DNA of 64,000 nucleotides from Cohaesibacter haloalkalitolerans (GTDB lineage Bacteria > Pseudomonadota > Alphaproteobacteria > Rhizobiales > Cohaesibacteraceae): NCBI RefSeq assembly GCF_003574655.1, contig NZ_QNUM01000001.1:682001-746000 (forward strand), read 5' to 3'. The position numbers and the translations under genes were made by a program. Under the pieces are notes generated by a model. It saw only the letters and a program-made list of their open reading frames with translations. It was not told the DNA's origin and did not search any database. Positions 17,556 to 27,659 of the stretch are shown piece after piece (within the stretch, counting starts at the first letter, position 1; every line of letters begins with the position of its first letter).

Positions 17556-17981
17556 ATGGCCGAGAAGATCCTTGTTGCAATCGATATTGAGCATCGTGAA
17601 AATTCGGTCAAGGCGCTGCAGCAGGCAGCCCGACTGGCGCAATGCATCGAGGGCGAAATCCACGTCTGCTATGTGCTTGCCTATGGCTTCTATGACTATG
17701 TGAAGCCGTTTCTGGTCGAAGAGGTGATCAAGGACAGCATTGCCCATGTGAAGATGGAGCTGGTGGCGATTGTCAAGGAAGCTGGCCTCAAGGAGGAACT
17801 GATCTATCGCCATGTGCTCAAGGGGGGCGTGCATCAACAGATCCTGTTGCTGGCCGCCTCGCTTGACCCCTCCTATCTGGTCATCAACGCCAGCCAGCCG
17901 GATGCGGCAGGGGGCATGGCCGGACCGATCACGGCACAGCTGACCCATCTGGCACCCTGCAATCTGCTGATTGTGCGCTAG
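17556..17981 (+). CDS. universal stress protein family, TRAP-associated
   Basis: A 141-residue single Usp domain starting MAEKILVAIDIEH behind an ACAGGAG ribosome-binding site at 17543-17549. Usp proteins bind nucleotides and, beside TRAP systems (TeaD type), are reported to modulate transport. The C-terminal nucleotide motif normally written G-x2-G-x9-G(S/T) is not preserved here (INASQPDAAGGMAG), so ATP binding is doubtful. It lies 68 bases after the DctM-like gene and is likely cotranscribed. Confidence 0.85.
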   Translation: MAEKILVAIDIEHRENSVKALQQAARLAQCIEGEIHVCYVLAYGFYDYVKPFLVEEVIKDSIAHVKMELVAIVKEAGLKEELIYRHVLKGGVHQQILLLAASLDPSYLVINASQPDAAGGMAGPITAQLTHLAPCNLLIVR

Positions 17982-18122
17982 GGTATCGGCGCTTCACGGC
18001 AAGCTTTGATCGGGCGGGTTCGAGATGCCTGTTCATATCGTTCGGGTTGCACCATGTTTTCGGTCTCTTGCTGGCGTTGATGGCTTAAGGTGACCGGGAT
18101 CAACGGGCACGGAGGGACAGGC

Positions 18123-19019
18123 GTGGCAGATCTCGCAACAGGACAGGAAATCGCACTTTGGCCGGGGACACCACCGGGAACTCCGGAGGCTATGGGCCTG
18201 CAACAGGTGCACGATACCTCGGACAGCATCTTTTTCACGCACCGGGGCGTGTCGCATATTTCGTGCCCGCGGTTGACGGTCATCCGGCCGGAAAAGTCCA
18301 ATGGTGCTGCGATGATCATCGCGCCGGGCGGAGGCTACTCCCGCATCACGCTGGAAGTGGAAGGCCGCGACATTGCCGAGTGGTTTGGCCGCTTCGGTGT
18401 CACCTCCTTCATTCTGACCTATCGGTTGCCATCGGAAGGCCACGCCAACGGGCGGGATGTGCCGATGATGGATGCCCAGCGGGCGGTGCGCCTGGTGCGC
18501 GCCAACGCGTCAGGCTGGGGGCTTGACCCGAACCGTATCGGGCTGGTGGGGGCTTCGGCTGCCGGTCACATGGCCGCCTCGGTGTTGTCGGAAGGGGACC
18601 GGCTGCTCAATCCGGTGCTTGATGTAGTGGATGGTCAATCGGCCCGGCCCGATTTCGGCCTGTTGCTCTATCCGGTGGTGACGCTGGAAGAGCCGTTTGT
18701 CCACAGGGACTCCCGTTCCTGCCTTCTGGGGCCGGATGCTGATGAAGACAGCATCCTGCGCTATTCTGCCCAGAACCGGATCACCGGTGACGCGCCGGAA
18801 GTGTTCATGGTGCTGGCCGATGATGATGCCTCGGTGCCCGCCGAGAATGCCATCCTGCTCTATCAGGCCTTGCGGCGGGCCGGGGTGCGGACCGAAATGC
18901 ATGTATTCCGCGAGGGGGCACATGGTTTTGGCATCGCCCGGACCGGCTCTCTGCCGGTTGGGCGCTGGCCTGAGCTTGCCCGGGCATGGCTCGAACGTAT
19001 TGGCGTACTTGATAGCTGA
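18123..19019 (+). CDS. alpha/beta hydrolase (esterase/acyl hydrolase)
   Basis: A 298-residue serine hydrolase. Visible are the oxyanion segment IIAPGGGYSRI near residue 60, the nucleophile elbow GASAAGH with its Ser near residue 140, a catalytic-acid candidate in VLADDDASVP, and the C-terminal His in GAHGFG. The fold resembles the BD-FAE/acetyl-xylan-esterase-like group. A GTG at 18123 with GGAGGG six bases upstream is preferred over the GTG at 18090. No signal peptide is seen. It follows the TRAP-Usp genes, so it may deacylate or de-esterify the imported compound. Confidence 0.8.
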   Translation: MADLATGQEIALWPGTPPGTPEAMGLQQVHDTSDSIFFTHRGVSHISCPRLTVIRPEKSNGAAMIIAPGGGYSRITLEVEGRDIAEWFGRFGVTSFILTYRLPSEGHANGRDVPMMDAQRAVRLVRANASGWGLDPNRIGLVGASAAGHMAASVLSEGDRLLNPVLDVVDGQSARPDFGLLLYPVVTLEEPFVHRDSRSCLLGPDADEDSILRYSAQNRITGDAPEVFMVLADDDASVPAENAILLYQALRRAGVRTEMHVFREGAHGFGIARTGSLPVGRWPELARAWLERIGVLDS

Positions 19020-19021
19020 TC

Positions 19022-20686
19022 TTAGCCCTTTGCGCGTTCGAAAACGACCTTGCCGCCGAGGATGGTGAGGTCACAGACCGTGTCTGTAAGGATCTCCTCC
19101 GGCGTTGCCTCCAGCAAATTGCGCGAGAACACGGCGACGTCCGCCAGATAGCCGGGCATCAGCTTGCCGCGCACATGCTCCTGTTTCTGGGAATAGGCGC
19201 CGTATTCGGTGTAGGATTGCAGTGCCTCCTCGATGGTGAGGCATTCGGCGGGATCAAGCTGGGTGCCCTTGCCGGTGCGGCGGGTGAGCATGGCGTGGAG
19301 ATTGGCCCATGGTGCCGGGTCGCAGACCGGGCTGTCGCTGCCTGCGGGCGGCTTGAGGCCCATTTGGGTCCATGTCTTTTGCGGGTAGGCGCTGTAGACC
19401 CGGTCCATGCCGATCATGGTGACATAGGCATCGCCAAAGTCATGCAGAAAGACTTGTTGCGGCGAGGGAATGATACCCGCCTTCTGCATGCGTTCATTCT
19501 GGCCCGGAGCAAGGAAGCCACTGTGTTCGATGCGGTGGCGGCGGTCTGGATCGGGATGGGCGGCGAGCGCCTTTTCATAGGCGGTGATGAGCTGATCGAT
19601 GGCGCCATCGCCGATGGCATGGGCGCAGATCTGGTAGCCCTTTAGGTGATAGTCCAGCACCATCGCTTCGAGTTCTTTGGTGGGGATCATCTGCAGGCCA
19701 TGGTTGTCTCTGTCGGCGAGATAGCCTTCGGTCATCCAGGCGGTGGCGCCTCCGACCGAGCCGTCAAGGAACAGCTTGACCGCGCCGACCATCAGCATGT
19801 CGTCGCCAGCACCAGAAACAAGGCCGAGATCGTGGCACTGTGGCACGATATTGTCATGGGCGGGGGTTGCCTGAAGCGCCATCCATGTGCGCACCGGCAG
19901 CCGCCCTGTGCGTTTGGCTTCGTTGTAGGCGGCGATTTCCTCAAAGCCTGCCTTCATGCCAACTGCCGCGTCCATTACCGATGTGATGCCGACCGACAGG
20001 CAATAGGTGCCCGCGCGCTCAATGGCGTCGATGGCAGCGGCCCTGCTGAGTGGCGGGACGGCATCAAGGATCGGGGCCGAGGCGTTTTCGGCGAGGAAGC
20101 CGGTCAGTCTGCCGTTGGCCTTGCCGATCTTGCCGCCGTCCGGGTCAGGGGTACTGTCGGTGATGCCGCCAGCCTGCATGGCGAGGCTGTTGGCGATCTG
20201 GACATGGGTGCAGGTGCGGATCAGCATAACCGGATTGTTGGGCGCTATGGCGTCGAGTTCTGTCATGGTGGGATGGCGCCCGACGTTGAGCTTGGTCTGG
20301 TCGTAGCCGCTGGCAAAGACCCATTCCCCCGGCTGCGACTGCTCCACCCGCGCCTTGACAGCGGCCAACAGGGCTTCAAGGGTCGGGGCCTTCTGAGGCG
20401 AAATGTCGACCCAGTCCATGACCACGCCAAGATAGGTGGGGTGCAGATGGGCGTCGGTGAAGCCCGGAGTGGCGAGCCTGCCGTCAAGATCGATCATGCG
20501 GGTGGCATCATCCCTGAACGGGACCAGTTCTTCGAGACGTCCGGTTGCCAGCACACGCCCCTGCCAGAGCGCCAGAGCCTCCGTCGTGCCCTCTTCAAGG
20601 CCGCGCCAGATGGGGCCGTTATAGAGAATGATGTCAGCGCGCGGACCAGAAGACGGGGAAACGGATGTCGGTTGCGAAAGGGCCAT
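19022..20686 (-). CDS. amidohydrolase family 3 protein (YtcJ-like)
   Basis: A 554-residue metal-dependent amidohydrolase of the YtcJ/LAF3 group. Key segments are GFTDAHLHPTYLG near 77-89 (the HxH metal site), ICAHAIGDGAIDQ near 356 and RHRIEHSGF near 383, plus the late ASP-containing GSDSPVCDPAP near 454. The reaction and substrate are not known for most members. It is convergent with the alpha/beta hydrolase, whose stop is two bases away, and has no signal peptide. Confidence 0.88.
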   Translation of the reverse strand: MALSQPTSVSPSSGPRADIILYNGPIWRGLEEGTTEALALWQGRVLATGRLEELVPFRDDATRMIDLDGRLATPGFTDAHLHPTYLGVVMDWVDISPQKAPTLEALLAAVKARVEQSQPGEWVFASGYDQTKLNVGRHPTMTELDAIAPNNPVMLIRTCTHVQIANSLAMQAGGITDSTPDPDGGKIGKANGRLTGFLAENASAPILDAVPPLSRAAAIDAIERAGTYCLSVGITSVMDAAVGMKAGFEEIAAYNEAKRTGRLPVRTWMALQATPAHDNIVPQCHDLGLVSGAGDDMLMVGAVKLFLDGSVGGATAWMTEGYLADRDNHGLQMIPTKELEAMVLDYHLKGYQICAHAIGDGAIDQLITAYEKALAAHPDPDRRHRIEHSGFLAPGQNERMQKAGIIPSPQQVFLHDFGDAYVTMIGMDRVYSAYPQKTWTQMGLKPPAGSDSPVCDPAPWANLHAMLTRRTGKGTQLDPAECLTIEEALQSYTEYGAYSQKQEHVRGKLMPGYLADVAVFSRNLLEATPEEILTDTVCDLTILGGKVVFERAKG

Positions 20687-20988
20687 GGGTCACTCCGAGA
20701 CCTGAAAGGGGTACTCCTTTGTCAGGCGCGGGCCCGACGGGGGTTCGTCTCCACTATGGAAGTTCGCCCCCCGGATTGCCAGTCCGAAGCCGCATCAGGG
20801 TGCGGCGAGAAACAGTTTTCACCAACCACGCGAACCCGGTCGTTGTCGGAATGCTGCCTGAACAGGGGGCTGTCTCCGGGACGATATGGACAATAGGCCG
20901 GCATAGGGCAAGTCTGATAGGATTGTCGCGTGGACGGCCTCTTCGTGCATCGGTGACCGGTCGTCCGGGATCTTGGGGGGATCATACG
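20687..20988. other. 302-base divergent promoter region
   Basis: This gap separates the leftward amidohydrolase gene from the rightward M15 peptidase gene and should hold both promoters. Open frames through it look like extensions without family resemblance. No clear inverted repeat, RNA gene or short ORF with a good ribosome-binding site was seen. Confidence 0.5.
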
Positions 20989-21864
20989 ATGATGGATGAG
21001 AGAAATGCACGGTGTAGGCCGCGGCTTCTGTCGGTTCTGCTGGTTGCGCTGGTCGGTTGTCTGGCATTGCAGACGGCAAGGGCGGAGGAGTGTGGTGCAG
21101 CGAGAGACTTCCTTGCGATGGATCTCGGCGAGCGCCAGACAGGTCATGCACAGATTGTCGCCCGGGCGCTGGAGCTTGCCTATCCCGGTCTTGCGGTTGA
21201 CCTTGACAAGGGGGCGGTGACGACCGAAGCGGGCGCTTCATTTCCCTTCGTGTCGGCAAGGGGAGTAACAGGCAAGGCGCTGCTGGAGGACGCAACGTTG
21301 GGAGACCAGTTCGTCTATCTCTACCCGTTGGCCTTTTCACTTGAGGAACGCAAGACACCGTTTTTCGATCCGGGGCGGGTGCGCAACGAGCCCTTCTTCA
21401 GGCACCTGTTCTTTGACAGCAAGGGCGACGCTCGCAAGAGCCTTGTCAAGATCAGCTACAAGGGCAAAGGGGTAACGGCGAGCTTTGTCGTTACGCGCAA
21501 GCATTGCGTTGATGTCCAGTTGAAGGCGGCGCTATCGGAGATCGCCTCTTACGGGGCGAAGATGGACCGGTTTTTCAAAAAGACCGGCGGAGGGTTCAGC
21601 TGGCGGGTCATCGCGGGTACCAACCGGTTGAGCAGCCACAGCTTCGGTTCGGCAGTGGATGTGAATACCGATCTTGGCAAATACTGGAAATGGACTGGCG
21701 CCAAAGAAGGGCAGGTGGGTGACTATGCCAACGAAATCCCAAAAGAGCTGGTCGGAGCCATGGAGCGAAGGGGCTTCATCTGGGGTGGCAAGTGGAACCA
21801 CTTCGACGGCATGCACTTCGAATACCGTCCGGAGCTGATACTCTTTGCCCGCCTGAAGTCATAG
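20989..21864 (+). CDS. secreted M15 family peptidase (D-Ala-D-Ala carboxypeptidase-like)
   Basis: A 291-residue protein with an N-terminal export signal (basic start, then LLSVLLVALVGCLALQTARA) and a C-terminal M15 metallopeptidase domain. The zinc motif SxHxxGxAxD appears as SSHSFGSAVDVN near residue 220, and the second His site is HFDGMHFEYRPE near 270. Such enzymes trim peptidoglycan peptides or act as L,D/D,D-peptidases in the periplasm. The start at 20989 follows a GGGGGG run eight bases upstream. It is alone, convergent with the ABC ATPase gene. Confidence 0.85.
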   Translation: MMDERNARCRPRLLSVLLVALVGCLALQTARAEECGAARDFLAMDLGERQTGHAQIVARALELAYPGLAVDLDKGAVTTEAGASFPFVSARGVTGKALLEDATLGDQFVYLYPLAFSLEERKTPFFDPGRVRNEPFFRHLFFDSKGDARKSLVKISYKGKGVTASFVVTRKHCVDVQLKAALSEIASYGAKMDRFFKKTGGGFSWRVIAGTNRLSSHSFGSAVDVNTDLGKYWKWTGAKEGQVGDYANEIPKELVGAMERRGFIWGGKWNHFDGMHFEYRPELILFARLKS

Positions 21865-21882
21865 CCGGTTGGCAAATAGGAA

Positions 21883-21906
21883 GGCCGCATCCAGCGGGGT
21901 GCGGCC
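21883..21906. terminator. bidirectional terminator-like hairpin between convergent genes
   Basis: GGCCGCATCC (21883-21892) pairs with GGGTGCGGCC (21897-21906) over 10 bp including one G-U, with a four-base loop. It lies between the M15 peptidase stop and the stop of the leftward ABC ATPase gene. T-runs on either side are short, so it is a moderate terminator. Confidence 0.65.
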
Positions 21907-21924
21907 TGTCGGGTGCTTGTGCGC

Positions 21925-22764
21925 TCAGACCACGTTGCGTTCGCGATAGGTCTGCAGGAAGGAGCGGACGCGGGCGTCGTCCGGTTCCCGGCCGAACATT
22001 TCCTGGGGCGGGACGCAGGTAACCAGACGGCCACTGTCAAGGAAGGCGACACGGTCGGCGACATGGGCGGCAAAACCCATCTCGTGGGTGACGACCACCA
22101 TGGTCATGCCTTCGGCCGCCAGATCCTTCATAACCGAAAGCACTTCGCCCACCAGTTCCGGGTCCAGTGCCGAGGTCGGCTCGTCGAACAGCATGACGCG
22201 GGGTTCCATGGCGATGGCGCGGGCGATGGCGACGCGCTGCTGCTGGCCGCCGGACAGGTTGGCTGGGTAATTCTGCGCCTTGTCTTCCAGATGCACCTTT
22301 GTAAGGGCCGTCATGGCCTTTTCGCGGGCTTCCTTCTTGGTCAGCTTGCGGACGCTCATCAGCGCTTCGGCGACATTGTCCAGCGCGCTCATGTGCGGCC
22401 AGAGGTGGAAGTGCTGGAACACCATGCCGATATGCTGGCGCTGCTTGCGCAGGGCTTCGGAGGAAAGAGGCTTGCGCGGATTGTGGCTGATGTCCTTCCA
22501 GCCGATCAGTTCGCCATCGAGATGCACTTCGCCGCCGTCATACTGTTCAAGGAAATTGAGGCAGCGCAGCAGCGTGCTCTTGCCCGAGCCCGATGGCCCG
22601 ATGAGGCAGAGCACTTCGGAGCGTTTGACATCGAGCGTAATGTCGCGCAGGGCTTCGAAATCGTCAAAATACTTGCTGAGATTGCGGACAGTGATGATCG
22701 CGTCGTCAGCTTTGGTGGTCATCGGTTCATTCGACATCTTGGTCTCGCTTGCTTGTGCGTTCAT
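21925..22764 (-). CDS. polar amino-acid ABC transporter ATPase
   Basis: A 279-residue ATPase of the GlnQ/HisP family. Walker A is [13 protein letters not shown] near residue 58, the signature is [10 protein letters not shown] near 165 and Walker B is [12 protein letters not shown] near 190. An N-terminal extension of about 20 residues precedes the core, so a start at MTTKADD is possible. It is the last gene of the ABC set downstream of the hut genes; histidine or a related amino acid is the likely cargo. Confidence 0.92.
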   Translation of the reverse strand: MNAQASETKMSNEPMTTKADDAIITVRNLSKYFDDFEALRDITLDVKRSEVLCLIGPSGSGKSTLLRCLNFLEQYDGGEVHLDGELIGWKDISHNPRKPLSSEALRKQRQHIGMVFQHFHLWPHMSALDNVAEALMSVRKLTKKEAREKAMTALTKVHLEDKAQNYPANLSGGQQQRVAIARAIAMEPRVMLFDEPTSALDPELVGEVLSVMKDLAAEGMTMVVVTHEMGFAAHVADRVAFLDSGRLVTCVPPQEMFGREPDDARVRSFLQTYRERNVV

Positions 22765-22768
22765 CTTG

Positions 22769-23428
22769 TCAGGCCCGTTTCAGGTGGCGCGTCACGCGCT
22801 GTTCCACCCGGGCGCCGATCCAGCCGGTTACCACGACCATCAGCCAGTAGAACAGCGACAGCACGAGGAATGGCTCGACGAAGGTGAAGGTCTCTGCCGC
22901 CATGGTCTGGGTCTGGAACAGCAGTTCGGGCACCGTGACAACGGAAAGAATGGCGGTTTCCTTGGTCAGGATGATGAAGAAGTTGGTTAGCGGTGCGGTG
23001 ATCGGCACCAGCATCTGCGGCAGGATGATGCGCCACAGGATGCGGGATTCCGGCAGGCCAACACAGCGGGCCGCCTCGATCTGGCCTTTCGGAATGGCAT
23101 TGAACCCGGAGCGGAAGATCTCGGCGAAATAGGGACTGCCGTAGATGATGAAGCTGATGATGCCCGCCTGAACCGGGGTCAGCAACAGGCCGATGTAGGG
23201 GCCGCCGTAATAGAGGATGAACAGCTGGATCATGAAGGGCGTGCCGCGGATGACCTCCACATAGGCATAGATCACCCAGCCGATGAAGCGCGGTCCCCAG
23301 CGGTTGAGGCAGGCCAGAAGGAAGCCGACGATGACGCCGCCAATGGAGCCAACCAGCCAGCACAGGATGGTGATGCCGAAACCGTAGAGCAGTGCGGGTC
23401 CGTAGCGGACGAAGAGTTCTGTTTCCAT
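22769..23428 (-). CDS. amino-acid ABC transporter permease
   Basis: A 219-residue HisM/GlnP-type permease with about five membrane segments, the [14 protein letters not shown] motif near residue 60 and the coupling segment [17 protein letters not shown] near 110. It pairs with the second permease gene, encoded nine bases upstream. Confidence 0.92.
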   Translation of the reverse strand: METELFVRYGPALLYGFGITILCWLVGSIGGVIVGFLLACLNRWGPRFIGWVIYAYVEVIRGTPFMIQLFILYYGGPYIGLLLTPVQAGIISFIIYGSPYFAEIFRSGFNAIPKGQIEAARCVGLPESRILWRIILPQMLVPITAPLTNFFIILTKETAILSVVTVPELLFQTQTMAAETFTFVEPFLVLSLFYWLMVVVTGWIGARVEQRVTRHLKRA

Positions 23429-23437
23429 GAAGCGCTC

Positions 23438-24091
23438 CTATCCGATCTGCAGTTTCTTTTCGATCAGTCGACCGCTGATCGACAGGATCCAGTTGATGGC
23501 GAAATAGATGACAGCGGCGGTGATGTAGATTTCCAGCGGCCGGTAGGTTTCTCCCGTGATGTTCTGGGCGATGCGGGTCAGTTCGCTGATGCCGACGACG
23601 GATGCCAGCGATGATACCTTGACCAGCAGGATCAGCTCGTTGACCAGCGATGGCATGCCGATGCGGATGGCCTGTGGAACCAGAATGCGGCGCCAGAGCG
23701 AGAAGGACGGGATCCCCAGCGCGTAAGCCGCCTCGGTCTGGCCGCGTGGAATGCTCTGCAGGGCTCCGCGCAGGATCTCGGCAGTGTAGGCCGCCGAACA
23801 CATGCCGGTTGCCAGGATCGCGGCCTCTACGGCAGGAAGATCGAGCCCGACATAGGGCAGGGCATAGTAGAACAGCAGTAACTGGACCAGCAGCGGCACA
23901 CCGCGAAAGAAGCTGATATAGAGGGTGGCGGCGCTGCGCCAAAAGGGGTTGGCAGAAAGCCGGGTTGCGCACAGAACCGTGCCCCAGACAAGGCTGATGG
24001 CCATGCCGCAGACCGAAATGATGACCGTCCAGCGCGCCGCTGCCAGCAAATAGGGCAGGTTGTGCCAGATCGTATCAAAGGAAAAATTCAT
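23438..24091 (-). CDS. amino-acid ABC transporter permease
   Basis: A 217-residue HisQ/GlnP-type permease with the FFRGVPLLVQLLLFYYALP motif and the coupling segment LQSIPRGQTEAAYALGI. The ATG at 24091 has a CGGAG ribosome-binding site and gives a standard N-terminus (MNFSFDTIW); the frame extends 13 codons further upstream. With the other permease it forms the channel for the binding protein encoded upstream. Confidence 0.92.
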   Translation of the reverse strand: MNFSFDTIWHNLPYLLAAARWTVIISVCGMAISLVWGTVLCATRLSANPFWRSAATLYISFFRGVPLLVQLLLFYYALPYVGLDLPAVEAAILATGMCSAAYTAEILRGALQSIPRGQTEAAYALGIPSFSLWRRILVPQAIRIGMPSLVNELILLVKVSSLASVVGISELTRIAQNITGETYRPLEIYITAAVIYFAINWILSISGRLIEKKLQIG

Positions 24092-24244
24092 TGATGCAAT
24101 CTCCGCTCGATAAGCCACTCCCCCGGTCAAGTGTCTTGAGGCGGGCTGATCTGTCGTAGAGAAGACTTACAGGATTGTCGCACGGAAAGGCGAGGCGAAA
24201 ATGCTGACCCCGTTTCACTGTGTTGGCAACCTGATGAAAAGCGT

Positions 24245-24272
24245 GCGCCCGGCGAGATGGTTTGCCGGGCGC
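24245..24272. promoter_or_regulatory. intercistronic hairpin after amino-acid binding-protein gene
   Basis: A perfect 9-bp stem, GCGCCCGGC (24245-24253) with GCCGGGCGC (24264-24272), and a 10-base loop. It begins nine bases beyond the binding-protein stop. A short TTTT follows four bases after the stem in the minus-strand sense. It is likely a partial terminator or stabiliser that keeps permease expression below that of the binding protein. Confidence 0.7.
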
Positions 24273-24280
24273 GGCTTTCG

Positions 24281-25099
24281 TTATTTCACGTCCGGCATGG
24301 TTGTCGGCAGTTCAGGGTTGCTGCCGAGCCACTTCTCGTTGATTGCCTTGAGGCGGCCATCTTCGTGCATTTTCAGCAGGCTGGCGTTGATGGCCTCAAT
24401 CAGGGTCTTGCTGTTGTCGTCACCGGTAGCGACCCAGCCGAAGAATTTCGGATCGCCGAACGGCGGCATGACGAGCTCGAATAGGCCTGGGCGCTGTACG
24501 GCGGCATAGCCCATCAGCGGCAGCGAGTTGGCGACACCGGAGATGCGGCCTGCTGCCATGTCGGCAAGGGCTTCATCGATGTTGGTGTATTCGCGGATTT
24601 CAGCTGGCGTTGCGAGGGACTCGGAGAAAGCCTTGAGCTGTTCGAACTGAGCGGTGCCCTTCTGGGTGCCGACAACCTTGCCTGAAATGTCTTCTGGCTT
24701 GGAGATCGAGCTGTCGCCGGCCTTCTTGGCCAGAGCAACGGTTGCGTTGCCGATTGGCAGGGTGAAGCTGTAGCGTTTCATGCGTTCGGCGGTGATGGTC
24801 ACAGGGGCAATGACGAAGTCGAATTTGCCTGCTTCCAGACCCGGCAGGATGGAGTTCCACGGCAGGTCGATATATTTCGGGGTGACGCCCAGATCTTTGG
24901 CAATTTCGTCAAACAGATCGCGGTCGATGCCTACATATTCACCATCCTTGAGAAGGTCGAATGGGGCATAGTGCATCTCGGTTGCGGCAACGATTTCCCC
25001 TTTGGCCTTGATGTCGGACAAAAGGTCGGCCTGGGCGGTGCCAGCAAGGCTCAAGCCGATGGTTGCGGCAGCAACAAAGCTGAGGATTGTCTTTTTCAT
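24281..25099 (-). CDS. amino-acid ABC transporter substrate-binding protein
   Basis: A 272-residue periplasmic binding protein of family 3 with signal MKKTILSFVAAATIGLSLAGTAQA. Typical segments are ATEMHYAPFD near 40, GIDRDLFDEIAKDLG near 58, DFVIAPVTITAERMKRYSFT near 95, and GTQKGTAQF near 145. It lies 57 bases downstream of hutU on the same strand. Together with its permeases and ATPase, this suggests high-affinity histidine (or urocanate) uptake coupled to degradation (inference). Confidence 0.92.
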   Translation of the reverse strand: MKKTILSFVAAATIGLSLAGTAQADLLSDIKAKGEIVAATEMHYAPFDLLKDGEYVGIDRDLFDEIAKDLGVTPKYIDLPWNSILPGLEAGKFDFVIAPVTITAERMKRYSFTLPIGNATVALAKKAGDSSISKPEDISGKVVGTQKGTAQFEQLKAFSESLATPAEIREYTNIDEALADMAAGRISGVANSLPLMGYAAVQRPGLFELVMPPFGDPKFFGWVATGDDNSKTLIEAINASLLKMHEDGRLKAINEKWLGSNPELPTTMPDVK

Positions 25100-25156
25100 T
25101 GTAGCTGTTCTCCTGAGTATTTTGGAAGGTTGAAGGTGATTGATATTATTGTTTTA

Positions 25157-26833
25157 TTAGTCGTTTGAAAGAATGCCCGGAAGGTTCAGTTTGTTTTCTT
25201 TAGCGCATTCGATCGCAATTTCATAGCCAGCATCTGCATGGCGCATGACGCCTGTGGCCGGATCGTTCCAGAGAACGCGCGCAAGGCGTTCATCTGCATC
25301 TTTTGTGCCATCACAGCAAATCACCATGCCAGCGTGCTGGGAGAAGCCCATGCCGACGCCGCCACCGTGGTGGAGCGAAACCCAGGTGGCCCCGGAGGCG
25401 ACATTGAGCATGGCATTGAGCAGCGGCCAGTCGGAGACAGCGTCGGAGCCATCCTTCATCGATTCGGTCTCGCGGTTGGGGGAGGCAACTGAGCCACTGT
25501 CGAGATGATCGCGGCCAATGACGATTGGGGCTTTCAGCTCGCCGGTCCGAACCATTTCATTGAAGGCAAGGCCGAGGCGGTGTCGCTGGCCAAGGCCGAC
25601 CCAGCAGATGCGGGACGGCAGTCCCTGGAAGGCGATGCGGTCGCGGGCCATGTCGAGCCAGTTGTGCAGGTGCGGATCATCGGGGATGAGTTCCTTGACC
25701 TTGGCGTCGGTCTTGTAGATGTCTTCCGGATCACCGGACAGGGCAGCCCAGCGGAACGGGCCGACGCCACGGCAGAACAGCGGCCGGATATAGGCCGGGA
25801 CAAAGCCGGGGAAGGCAAAGGCATTCTCAAGGCCTTCTTCCAGCGCCATCTGACGGATGTTGTTGCCATAGTCGAGGGTCGGGATGCCCATGTCGGAGAA
25901 GGCAACCATGGCTTCGACGTGATCGCGCATGGAGGCGCGGGCCGCCTTTTCAACCGCCTTGGGGGCCGTTTCCTGTTTGGCGCGCCACTCGGCAACGCTC
26001 CAGCCCTTTGGTAGGTAGCCGTGAACAGGATCGTGGGCCGAGGTCTGGTCGGTCACGATGTCCGGCTTGACGCCGCGCTTGACCAGTTCAGGGAAGATGT
26101 CGGCGGCATTGCCTACGAGACCGACGGATTTGGCTTCGCCAGCGGCGGTCCATTTCCCGATCATTTCCAGCGCTTCATCAAGGCTGTGGGCCTTTTCGTC
26201 GACATAGCGGGTGCGCATGCGGAAATCGATGCGGCTCTCGTCGCATTCCACTGCCAGACAGCAGGCTCCGGCCATGACTGCGGCCAAAGGCTGGGCGCCG
26301 CCCATGCCGCCAAGGCCACCAGTGAGGATCCATTTGCCCTTGAGGTCGCCCTGGTAATGCTGACGGCCTGCCTCGGCAAAGGTTTCATAGGTGCCCTGAA
26401 CGATGCCCTGTGCGCCGATGTAGATCCACGAGCCAGCGGTCATCTGGCCATACATCATCAGGCCCTTTTTATCGAGCTCGTTGAAATGGTCCCAGTTGGC
26501 CCAGTGGGGCACGATGTTGGAGTTGGCGATGAGAACGCGGGGGGCATCCTTGTGGGTGCGGAAGACACCGACCGGCTTGCCGGACTGCACCAGCAGGGTC
26601 TCGTTGTCTTCGAGGGTCTTGAGGGTGGCGACGATCTTGTCGAAATCGGCCCAGGTGCGGGCAGCGCGGCCGATGCCGCCATAGACAACCAGCTCATGCG
26701 GGCGTTCGGCCACATCCGGGTGCAGGTTGTTCATGAGCATGCGCATGGGCGCTTCGGTGAGCCATGATTTGGCGTTGAGTTCCGGTCCGGTGGGCGGGAA
26801 AACATCACGTTCGTTGTGGCGGCTGTCAACCAT
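25157..26833 (-). CDS. hutU: urocanate hydratase
   Basis: A 558-residue urocanase with family-typical length and segments: [15 protein letters not shown] near 50, [19 protein letters not shown] near 135, [13 protein letters not shown] near 175 (NAD binding), and [18 protein letters not shown] near 445. It adds water to urocanate to give imidazolonepropionate, with tightly bound NAD as an electrophile. The ATG has a GAGGAG ribosome-binding site. It is the fourth gene of the hutI-H-G-U order. Confidence 0.97.
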   Translation of the reverse strand: MVDSRHNERDVFPPTGPELNAKSWLTEAPMRMLMNNLHPDVAERPHELVVYGGIGRAARTWADFDKIVATLKTLEDNETLLVQSGKPVGVFRTHKDAPRVLIANSNIVPHWANWDHFNELDKKGLMMYGQMTAGSWIYIGAQGIVQGTYETFAEAGRQHYQGDLKGKWILTGGLGGMGGAQPLAAVMAGACCLAVECDESRIDFRMRTRYVDEKAHSLDEALEMIGKWTAAGEAKSVGLVGNAADIFPELVKRGVKPDIVTDQTSAHDPVHGYLPKGWSVAEWRAKQETAPKAVEKAARASMRDHVEAMVAFSDMGIPTLDYGNNIRQMALEEGLENAFAFPGFVPAYIRPLFCRGVGPFRWAALSGDPEDIYKTDAKVKELIPDDPHLHNWLDMARDRIAFQGLPSRICWVGLGQRHRLGLAFNEMVRTGELKAPIVIGRDHLDSGSVASPNRETESMKDGSDAVSDWPLLNAMLNVASGATWVSLHHGGGVGMGFSQHAGMVICCDGTKDADERLARVLWNDPATGVMRHADAGYEIAIECAKENKLNLPGILSND

Positions 26834-26843
26834 TGCTGTCTCC

Positions 26844-27659
26844 TCAGGATTTTTGCTGATTGCCGGAAAGGTGGGGAGCGAGTGCGGCGAGATCGGTCAG
26901 GATCGCCTTCAGATGCACACGCAACGCTTCGGCTTTCTTGTCATCATAGTCAAACGGGGGTTCTTCGCGGACGAGATGGGTGTCCTGTGCCAGTTCCATC
27001 TGGATGGCATGGACATTGTTGTTCGGATCGCCATAGTGGCGGGTTGTCCAGCCGCCCTTGAAGCGGCCATTGAGCACGGCGGTGAAGCCTTCCGCCCCCA
27101 TCGCGTGGGAGACGACGGTCTTCTCGACGCATTTGCTACAGGTCGTGCCTTCGTTGGTGCCGATGTTGAAATCGGGCAGCTTTCCCTCGAACAGGAAAGG
27201 AATGTTCGAGCGGATCGAATGGCAGTCATAGAGGATGGCAAAGCCGTGAATGGCCTTGACCCGTTCGATCTGGGCGGCCAGCGCGTCGTGATAGGGCTTG
27301 TGCCAGGCGAGACGGCGGGCCTCTATTTCTTCAGCGTCGGGTTCCATGCCGTCCTTGTAGATCGGCAGGCCGTCAAAGTCGGTGGTCGGGCACAGGCCGG
27401 TGGTGTTCTGGCCCGGATAGAGGGATTCATCGCTCGGAGCGCGGTTGGCGTCGATCACATAGCGATGGAAATTGGCGCGCACCATGGTGACGCCGTCGAG
27501 CAGGCCTGAATAGAGCTTGTCGACGAACCAGTCGGTGTCGGCAAGCAACAGCCCGGTTTCATTTAGTTTGGCCTTGACGGCGTCTGGCAGATGCGTGCCG
27601 ACATGGGGGAAGCCGAGGACGATCGGGCTTGAACCCTCGGTGAGGTCAAAGGGATGCAT
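26844..27659 (-). CDS. hutG: N-formylglutamate deformylase
   Basis: A 271-residue member of the N-formylglutamate amidohydrolase family (HutG type II), with the early [15 protein letters not shown] segment and the later [11 protein letters not shown] metal-site segment near 200. It converts N-formylglutamate to glutamate and formate. Together with hutF this shows the two-step HutF/HutG branch rather than direct formiminoglutamase. It overlaps the end of hutH by 14 bases. Confidence 0.95.
   Translation of the reverse strand: MHPFDLTEGSSPIVLGFPHVGTHLPDAVKAKLNETGLLLADTDWFVDKLYSGLLDGVTMVRANFHRYVIDANRAPSDESLYPGQNTTGLCPTTDFDGLPIYKDGMEPDAEEIEARRLAWHKPYHDALAAQIERVKAIHGFAILYDCHSIRSNIPFLFEGKLPDFNIGTNEGTTCSKCVEKTVVSHAMGAEGFTAVLNGRFKGGWTTRHYGDPNNNVHAIQMELAQDTHLVREEPPFDYDDKKAEALRVHLKAILTDLAALAPHLSGNQQKS

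Noticed and set aside
22761-23972. 403-codon minus-strand open frame across the two permease genes
   Set aside because: Arg/His/Pro-rich shadow in the wrong frame of two clearly recognisable ABC permeases.
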